A stretch of 64,000 bases of DNA from Flavobacteriales bacterium. Its GTDB lineage: Bacteria > Bacteroidota > Bacteroidia > Flavobacteriales_D > Crocinitomicaceae. Positions 58,513 through 64,000 of this stretch are shown piece after piece; position 1 is the first letter of the stretch, and each line of letters opens with the position of its first letter. The stretch lies in contig CANGJM010000007.1 of NCBI GenBank assembly GCA_947454525.1, positions 1-64,000 of the forward strand, written 5' to 3'. The translations under genes were made by a program, and so were the position numbers. The notes beneath the pieces were generated by a model. The model was given only the letters and a program-made list of their open reading frames with translations. It did no database searches and had not been told where the DNA came from.

Positions 58513-60021
58513 TCAATCTTCGATATTCAATCTGATTTTTTGTGCTAATTGACGATTATAGGTTTCTAACAGAAATTTGAAATAGTTATCCGTGCTTTTG
58601 GAAATACATTTCGTGTAATGCTTCAATCTATGCTCGATGTGATCTTGTATAACTTTCATTAGATCAAGCGCATGATCAAGGTTTTGGGCGGCAGCTTCAA
58701 TCGCCTTGAAATGGTTTTCAATGGACATATCAATCGCAACTTTTCCTTTTTCACCACGGTCCAAACATTCGTAATAACAGTCTTTGATGTTGAATTCCTC
58801 CAAAATGGCCGATGGCATGTACTTGTCAAATCCTTTTGGAAACTCAAATTCCACTTCAAATTCCATGTCCTCCAATTCGGAGATGCGGGATTCCAAAAAG
58901 CGATCCGGAAATTTAAACGCATCCTGCCAGTTGATGTAATCTTGCCAATAGCCAAAACGACGAACGTTGTTTCCTAAATCGATGATTTGGAATTCACTTT
59001 TGTTTGGAAGTTTTCTGGATCCACGTCCAATCATCTGATGATACAACGTCAATGAACGCGTTGCACGGTTAATAATAATGGATTCAACCGTTGGCTCATC
59101 AAATCCTGTTGTCAAGATGCCTACAGAGGTTAAAATGGCTCCCGGAGTCACTTTAAACCAATGAATTACATCCTTTCGGTCTTTATCGCTAAAAGTAGAA
59201 TCTAAATGACGAATGTTGTATTTTAACTTCTTGAATGATTCTTCCACACGTCGTGAAGTTTCGATTCCGGCGTTGAAAATCAGTGTTTTTTTGTTTAAGC
59301 TTACTTCTTCATAGGCAAAAATCAATTTTTCTTGCATAAAGAAGTTGCTGTAAAGTAAATCAGAACTACTTACGGTAAAATCTCCGTTTGTTCCAATTTT
59401 CAATCCATGAAGATTTACATCGTATTGGTATGTTTCGGCATTGGACAAATAAGCTCCTTCAATGAGATTCGAAATGGATTCGCCCACCAATAGCTTGTTG
59501 TAATTATCTTTTAGTGGTAGATTTCTATTCGAACTTAAAGGTGTTGCGGTTACACCTAGGATATTTGCATCCTCGTAAAACTGGAAGATTTTTCTAAAAC
59601 TATTGTAATGTGCCTCATCGACAATGACCAATCCAACATCCGCAATGAAATTATCATTTTCATTCAAACGATTATTCAAGGTTTCCACCATAGCGATGAA
59701 ACATTGATATTCGTCCTGATCATCTAAATGCTTCACTTCTGAATTAATGACCTTATTGGCAACCTTAATGGCTGAAAGTTGTTGGGATGTTTGAACGGAA
59801 AGTTCGATTCTATGCGTTAGAATGAGCACTTTTTTCCCCCATTGTTCGATGAATCGACGAGCAATTTCAGAGAAAATAACCGTTTTACCACCTCCAGTTG
59901 GAAGTTGGTAAAGCAAATTAAAATTCGTGCCGTTTTTACGAAGTTCTTCTAAAACTTGGTTGACGGTTTGTTCCTGAAAAGGGTAAAGCTTCTTTGCTTC
60001 GTATAAATCGAAATCAATCAT
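58513..60021 (-). CDS. SF2 DEAD/DEAH-box helicase
   Basis: I prefer the ATG at 60021 (MIDFDLYEAKKLYPFQEQTV); the frame opens at 60042. All superfamily 2 motifs are present: Q-like YPFQEQTV, Walker A LPTGGGKTVIFSEIA (about 42-56), Ia VLILTHRIELSVQTSQQL, Walker B DEAH in VIVDEAHYNSFRK, motif III VTATPLS, IV-VI TLIFNAGIETSRRVEESF, TGFDEPTVESIIINRATRS and QMIGRGSRK. It resembles the SSL2/UvrB-like stand-alone helicases of about 500 residues. The C-terminal 110 residues are helical and of unknown role. It may act on DNA or RNA; the target is not known. No nuclease or defence gene is next to it. Confidence 0.88.
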   Translation of the reverse strand: MIDFDLYEAKKLYPFQEQTVNQVLEELRKNGTNFNLLYQLPTGGGKTVIFSEIARRFIEQWGKKVLILTHRIELSVQTSQQLSAIKVANKVINSEVKHLDDQDEYQCFIAMVETLNNRLNENDNFIADVGLVIVDEAHYNSFRKIFQFYEDANILGVTATPLSSNRNLPLKDNYNKLLVGESISNLIEGAYLSNAETYQYDVNLHGLKIGTNGDFTVSSSDLLYSNFFMQEKLIFAYEEVSLNKKTLIFNAGIETSRRVEESFKKLKYNIRHLDSTFSDKDRKDVIHWFKVTPGAILTSVGILTTGFDEPTVESIIINRATRSLTLYHQMIGRGSRKLPNKSEFQIIDLGNNVRRFGYWQDYINWQDAFKFPDRFLESRISELEDMEFEVEFEFPKGFDKYMPSAILEEFNIKDCYYECLDRGEKGKVAIDMSIENHFKAIEAAAQNLDHALDLMKVIQDHIEHRLKHYTKCISKSTDNYFKFLLETYNRQLAQKIRLNIED

Positions 60022-60071
60022 TTTCGCAGTTGGGATTTGCAAAAATACAGCCTTTTCTTTGAATTAAGACA

Positions 60072-60806
60072 CTATGATTTCAATTGAGACCAATGATGAA
60101 GGAAAATACCTGTCGCAATGGAGACATTTAAAGATTCCGCTTGTCCGTATCCGGGTATGGTAACTGCTTGATTGATATGTTTTTGAAGGGAGGGTGAAAT
60201 TCCCTTTCCTTCATTTCCCATGACGAGAATTTTTATTTCATTTGGATCAACATTTTCAAGATTTTCACCGTTTAAAAGCGCTCCATGTATGGTGGAATTC
60301 AATTTTGGTAGAAATTCAATCAAATTTTCATAAAAAACAGGAATTCGAAATGCGCTGCCCATCGATGATTGAATGACTTTGGAGTTAAAACAATTGACCG
60401 TGTCTTCAGAGCAAAGAATTTGTGTGATTCCGAACCAATCTGCTGTCCGAATAATGGTTCCGAGATTCCCAGGATCTTGAATACTTTCTAGTACAAGTAT
60501 GCGTTCGTTTGGATTGAATTTTTTTTCAACTCGCTCATGAAAAAGTCCAATCATGGTAGATGGACTATTAAATTGTGAAATGCGCTCCATCTCATTGTTG
60601 TTACAGGCGTAACAATCAAACTGATTTAACAACGCAGCATCCACATCTCCACTTGTGTAAATAGAATGAACGAGCTTAGGAAATTGAACACATAATTCGC
60701 TGACCAATTTTAAGCCTTCAACCACAACTAATTTTTCTTTATCCCGATTTTTCTTCAGGTGAAGACTTTTAATCCATTTTATCTTTTGAAGCGAAATTTT
60801 TTCCAA
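60072..60806 (-). CDS. TrmH/SpoU family RNA 2'-O-methyltransferase
   Basis: The knotted SpoU motifs are clear: LESIQDPGNLGTIIRTADWF (motif 1, about 107-126), ILVMGNEGKGISPSLQ (motif 2) and TIPGYGQAESLNVSIATGIF (motif 3). An N-terminal substrate-binding domain (RDKEKLVVVEGLKLVSELCV) is like that of rRNA guanosine methyltransferases. It methylates 2'-OH of an rRNA or tRNA nucleotide; which one cannot be told. The start is TTG (60806), with no in-frame ATG before the conserved region. It diverges from tamL across a short promoter-bearing gap. Confidence 0.92.
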   Translation of the reverse strand: MEKISLQKIKWIKSLHLKKNRDKEKLVVVEGLKLVSELCVQFPKLVHSIYTSGDVDAALLNQFDCYACNNNEMERISQFNSPSTMIGLFHERVEKKFNPNERILVLESIQDPGNLGTIIRTADWFGITQILCSEDTVNCFNSKVIQSSMGSAFRIPVFYENLIEFLPKLNSTIHGALLNGENLENVDPNEIKILVMGNEGKGISPSLQKHINQAVTIPGYGQAESLNVSIATGIFLHHWSQLKS

Positions 60807-60818
60807 CTTGATTATTGT

Positions 60819-60826
60819 TATTTTTG
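60819..60826 (+). promoter_or_regulatory. Promoter -7 box (TATTTTTG) for tamL
   Basis: An exact TAnnTTTG box ending 9 bp before the ATG at 60836. An earlier in-frame ATG (60815) would lie upstream of it and is therefore unlikely. Confidence 0.45.
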
Positions 60827-60835
60827 TACTTGGAG

Positions 60836-63583
60836 ATGAAACATCGAGCGAATTTACTAAATATTGCGATTATCCTTCTGTTTGTTTTAACAGCATGTGA
60901 TTTAACACGAAACGTTCCTGCGGGTAAATACCTTCTTCGTGCCAATACGATTGAACTGAAGGATAATTCATCCATCGATAAATATGACCTTGGACTGATT
61001 GTTCGTCAACAACCAAATCAACGAAATTTTTACATCAATGTTAAATTGCGCATCTACAACGCAATCGATTCTGCTCATGTTGCGCACAAAAGGGAAGTGA
61101 AATTTCAAAAATTCGAAAGGAAACAAAAAAGAAAAAAAGAAAAAGTGGACCGAATCAATGCTGAGCGCAATGAAAAGGCTTTCGCTCGTGGAGACTCCAC
61201 ATTCTTCCCTAAAGAATACCATCAAGCAACGTTTACGAAGGTACTGTGGAAGGAAAAAGTTAAATATAAATTTGGACAGAAACCCATTGTTTTTGACACC
61301 ATATTATATCAAAAAAGCATTGAGCAACTTGGATTCTATTTACGTAAAAAAGGTCATTACTACGGAAATGTAACCGGTGGATTGGTCCTAAACGAAAAAA
61401 AACGTTTTGCTTATCCAAGTTACGTAATTCAAGCCGGACCTCAATATTTTATTGATTCTGTTCAATACATTGGAGCGAAATTACTACGAGATAAGCACGC
61501 TTCATATGTCCGAAAACACATCGAAAGAACAGGTGAGCATCCGCTCCTCGGAATGCCTTTCGATACGGATTACTTGAATGATTACCGAGAACTCGTAGCG
61601 AAGTATTTAAGAGACGATCAAGTGTATAAATTTTCGTCAAGCAGCATATCTTTTTCAGCGGACACCAACCGTCAAACCATGAAAGTTCGCTTGGTGGTTC
61701 GATTTGATGATCGATATGTTCCTTCAGAAGTTAAAAAGGATAGTTTGATTCGAGTTCCATATGTGGAAATGACCGTCTCTAATGTGTATTTCCATCTTTC
61801 GGACACGACGAATATGGAGGATAGTTTTTCTCAACTCATGAAGGATCAACAATTGAGTTTGTATGATCCCATTGCTCCTCAATTCTTGAGAACCACTAAG
61901 TCTTTCGTTTACGACGAAATCCTATATTCAAAAAAACAATTGAAGGAAAAACACGTTCCGATTGGAAGCACTAATCCCTTTCGTAAAATTACCGTGACAT
62001 ATAACGGAGACTCTCCATGGATCAAGCCATCCATTCTTGAACTTCAGAATTATTTGGAGAGTGATAACAAATACAAGGAATACTATTTGGATCGAAGTTA
62101 CCGCTCCATCGTTCAACTTGGGGTTTTTAGCTCGGTCAAACCGATTATTATTGAACAACCTGGAAATAAATTAGCAGTGCACTATTTCCTTGAGCCAGCA
62201 AAAAAACAAACGTATGGATTTGACCCAAAATTCACCTCTTCAACCGGATTACTTGGTGCAAATGCCTCGTTTAACTACACGAACAAAAATATCCGCAAAG
62301 GAGCTGGAAAAATGACTTTTTCTTTTGGTGGTGGATTCGAGTCGCAACCGTTGGTCTTCCAAGATCAATCGAATCAGACGGTTGGAACTGGAAAGGGACG
62401 TACGTTCAATACCTTCGAATTTGGTCCTAGTTTAAAGTTTGATTTACCGGGATTATTCCCAACGCCCGTAACGATGTTAGGGAAACGTCAAAAACCAAGA
62501 ACAGTCTTGACAACTGCGTACAACATTGAGAAACGAAGCATTTTTGACCGCAGTGTTTTTCAGCTCAATTACATGTGGAAATTCTTGGTAGGTAAGACCC
62601 AAGTTTTTCAGATGGGACTTCCGGGCGCATCAGTCATCAAATATGTGTCCATCAAAAAAAGTGCTGAATTTCAAAATCAGCTAAATCAAATCAACGATGT
62701 TTTTTTGAACGCGACGTATAACAATCAATTCATTTGGCAGGACTTTAAGTTTTCATATGAATACAATAACAAGGAAAAGGATTTAAAAGAAGGGAAGGAG
62801 CGAAAAAACGCCTTGAATACTTCCATTTATTTCAACTCAACCTTCGATGCAGCAGGAAACTTGTTGTACCTGTTTAGAGAGAGACAAGACACGTTAAACG
62901 GACAATATTTGCTTCGTAATCAACCGTATTCTCAGTTTGTCCGTTTAGACAATCAATTTATCATGAGTAAACGTGTGCTATCCGGGTCTTCCTTGCACCT
63001 AAAACTTTCCGCTGGAGCAGGACTTCCTTATAAAAATTCGAAAACCGCAATGCCGTATGACTACAGTTTCTTTGGCGGTGGATCGAATGATAATCGGGGA
63101 TGGAGAGCAAGAGCACTTGGTCCGGGAGCTTACAAATATCACTTGGACACCAATCGTTTGGCTACTCAAATTGCGGATATTCGCTTTGCGGGATCATTGG
63201 AATACCGTTTCAGTTTAGGATCAACGTTTAAAGGCGCCCTTTTCACGGACTTCGGGAATATTTGGACCTTTAGAGAGGATGCGAGTAGAATTGGCAGTCA
63301 GTTTCAATGGAATACATTTATTCCACAAATTGCGATCTCATCTGGAATTGGACTCCGAATGGATTTAGAATTTTTCATCATCCGTTTAGATGTAGGTTTC
63401 CCAATTTACGATCCAGCATTTGCCAAAGGTGCGAAATGGGTATTTCAGGAAATGGGAACTCGTCAGACCTATTACCAAGAAGGAATGAACCAATTTAACA
63501 TGAGCTTGGATCAAGTGAAGGCAATTATGCCCAAACCTTTCCTTCCGAATTATTTGAATTTCGGTATCGGTTATCCATTCTAA
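60836..63583 (+). CDS. tamL: Omp85-family outer-membrane lipoprotein TamL
   Basis: The start at 60836 gives a lipoprotein signal (LLNIAIILLFVLTAC, lipobox cysteine 21) followed by DLTRNVPAGKYLLRANTIEL, the usual opening of TamL, the Bacteroidota form of TamA. POTRA-like domains fill about residues 30-420 (QLGFYLRKKGHYYGNVTGGL). The Omp85 barrel (about 440-915) has TYGFDPKFTSSTGLLGANAS, then GGGSNDNRGWRARALGPGAY, and ALFTDFGNIWTF. It is thought to act with TamB in outer-membrane assembly or lipid transport. tamB is not in this window. A very basic run (KRKKEKVDRINAERN) in the N-terminal part is unusual. Confidence 0.92.
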   Translation: MKHRANLLNIAIILLFVLTACDLTRNVPAGKYLLRANTIELKDNSSIDKYDLGLIVRQQPNQRNFYINVKLRIYNAIDSAHVAHKREVKFQKFERKQKRKKEKVDRINAERNEKAFARGDSTFFPKEYHQATFTKVLWKEKVKYKFGQKPIVFDTILYQKSIEQLGFYLRKKGHYYGNVTGGLVLNEKKRFAYPSYVIQAGPQYFIDSVQYIGAKLLRDKHASYVRKHIERTGEHPLLGMPFDTDYLNDYRELVAKYLRDDQVYKFSSSSISFSADTNRQTMKVRLVVRFDDRYVPSEVKKDSLIRVPYVEMTVSNVYFHLSDTTNMEDSFSQLMKDQQLSLYDPIAPQFLRTTKSFVYDEILYSKKQLKEKHVPIGSTNPFRKITVTYNGDSPWIKPSILELQNYLESDNKYKEYYLDRSYRSIVQLGVFSSVKPIIIEQPGNKLAVHYFLEPAKKQTYGFDPKFTSSTGLLGANASFNYTNKNIRKGAGKMTFSFGGGFESQPLVFQDQSNQTVGTGKGRTFNTFEFGPSLKFDLPGLFPTPVTMLGKRQKPRTVLTTAYNIEKRSIFDRSVFQLNYMWKFLVGKTQVFQMGLPGASVIKYVSIKKSAEFQNQLNQINDVFLNATYNNQFIWQDFKFSYEYNNKEKDLKEGKERKNALNTSIYFNSTFDAAGNLLYLFRERQDTLNGQYLLRNQPYSQFVRLDNQFIMSKRVLSGSSLHLKLSAGAGLPYKNSKTAMPYDYSFFGGGSNDNRGWRARALGPGAYKYHLDTNRLATQIADIRFAGSLEYRFSLGSTFKGALFTDFGNIWTFREDASRIGSQFQWNTFIPQIAISSGIGLRMDLEFFIIRLDVGFPIYDPAFAKGAKWVFQEMGTRQTYYQEGMNQFNMSLDQVKAIMPKPFLPNYLNFGIGYPF

Positions 63584-63594
63584 ATCTTTTACGC

Positions 63595-64000
63595 ATGTTT
63601 AAATACGCATTCTTTTTTCTCACGCTCGTTTCTTTTTTGTTTTCCTGTATGAAGGGACAAAAAGTGGATTTAATCATTCATAACGCCAATATCCATGTGA
63701 TGGATGATGCCGGTTCGGTTCACGAAGCAATGGCCATTCGCGATGGAAAAGTCATCGAAGTTGGACCTGAACGTCAAATTTTGAATAAATACAGATCGGA
63801 CGAAGACATCGATGCATTGGGCAAGGATGTTTATCCAGGCTTGACAGACGCGCACGGACATTTACTGATGTATGCCAATCAGATACTTGGGGTCGATTTA
63901 ACCGGTGCTAAATCCATGGATGAAGTAATTTATCGCTGTGAAAAGTATTTTGCAAAGTCAAGTAACAAATTTATCATCGGTGGCGGATGGGACCAATCGC
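63595..64000 (+). CDS. Amidohydrolase-family lipoprotein (partial, cut by window end)
   Basis: From the ATG at 63595 the frame is open to the window end (135 codons). It begins with a lipoprotein signal (FFFLTLVSFLFSC, lipobox cysteine 18), then KVDLIIHNANIHVMDDAG and MAIRDGKVIEVG, the N-terminal beta domain of amidohydrolases. Next comes the first metal-binding motif DAHGHLLMYANQ, which follows VYPGLT as in the YtcJ-like (Amidohydro_3) group. These hydrolyse amides or similar bonds; the substrate is unknown. The remaining two-thirds lie outside the window. Confidence 0.85.
   Translation, partial: MFKYAFFFLTLVSFLFSCMKGQKVDLIIHNANIHVMDDAGSVHEAMAIRDGKVIEVGPERQILNKYRSDEDIDALGKDVYPGLTDAHGHLLMYANQILGVDLTGAKSMDEVIYRCEKYFAKSSNKFIIGGGWDQS

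Noticed and set aside
58513-60021. Anti-phage defence helicase
   Set aside because: The helicase stands between a GWxTD operon and an RNA methyltransferase gene, with no nuclease, methylase or other defence gene; a housekeeping role is as likely.
1-64000. tRNA, rRNA, CRISPR arrays and insertion sequences
   Set aside because: I looked in the gaps between genes and found no cloverleaf with a CCA end, no rRNA-like stretch, no regularly spaced repeats and no transposase.

Overview
The window looks like chromosome of a Bacteroidota bacterium of the order Flavobacteriales. The signs are the gliding genes gldB and gldC, a PorP/SprF protein, two proteins with the C-terminal sorting domain of the type IX secretion system (T9SS), a TamL-type Omp85 lipoprotein, a GWxTD protein, low G+C, several TTG starts, and repeated use of the Bacteroidota -7 promoter box TAnnTTTG in place of sigma-70 boxes. 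A member of the Crocinitomicaceae (Fluviicola-like) would fit, but that is an inference from style and not from a marker comparison. I see no rRNA, tRNA, CRISPR array, insertion sequence or replication origin.

Region 1-5.9 kb is accessory. Leftward small genes (four lipoproteins, two membrane proteins, a DUF1493 protein, one decayed gene) face a complete hipB-hipS-hipT-like toxin-antitoxin module at 4373-5851. That module sits between two imperfect direct repeats of about 55 bp and has three CATATAAT repeats in its promoter. Region 5.9-9.3 kb has trmD, a TonB-domain protein and a secreted M14 peptidase. Region 9.3-12.5 kb is a leftward operon: ECF sigma factor, an anti-sigma factor with an apparent outer-membrane barrel at its other end, and a PorP/SprF protein. 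This is the most unusual system in the window.

Region 12.6-22.2 kb is a maltose/starch locus: a Nudix-type repressor diverges from a sugar kinase, a GH13 enzyme, an MFS sugar transporter, beta-phosphoglucomutase, a GH65 maltose phosphorylase and a T9SS-exported alpha-amylase. Together they would cut starch outside, import maltose, split it with phosphate, and feed glucose 6-phosphate into glycolysis. No susC/susD pair is present.

Region 22.2-32.7 kb mixes tlyA, rimO, a VanW protein with a methyltransferase, a cysteine desulfurase and a small glycan cluster (glycosyltransferase, flippase, methyltransferase, GtrA). Region 32.7-40.1 kb has the gldB-gldC-DUF2797-gtrA operon, a barrel protein with nadE, WG-repeat and TonB-domain proteins, and a CI/LexA-like repressor. 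Region 40.2-48 kb is core translation (thrS, infC, rpmI, rplT, rpsP, rimM) interrupted by a surface-glycan block. Region 48-64 kb has a GH3 lipoprotein, a CotH-type secreted protein, a FemAB-like acetyltransferase, a GWxTD/GT2/GH92 operon, a helicase, an rRNA/tRNA 2'-O-methyltransferase, tamL and the start of an amidohydrolase gene cut by the window edge.
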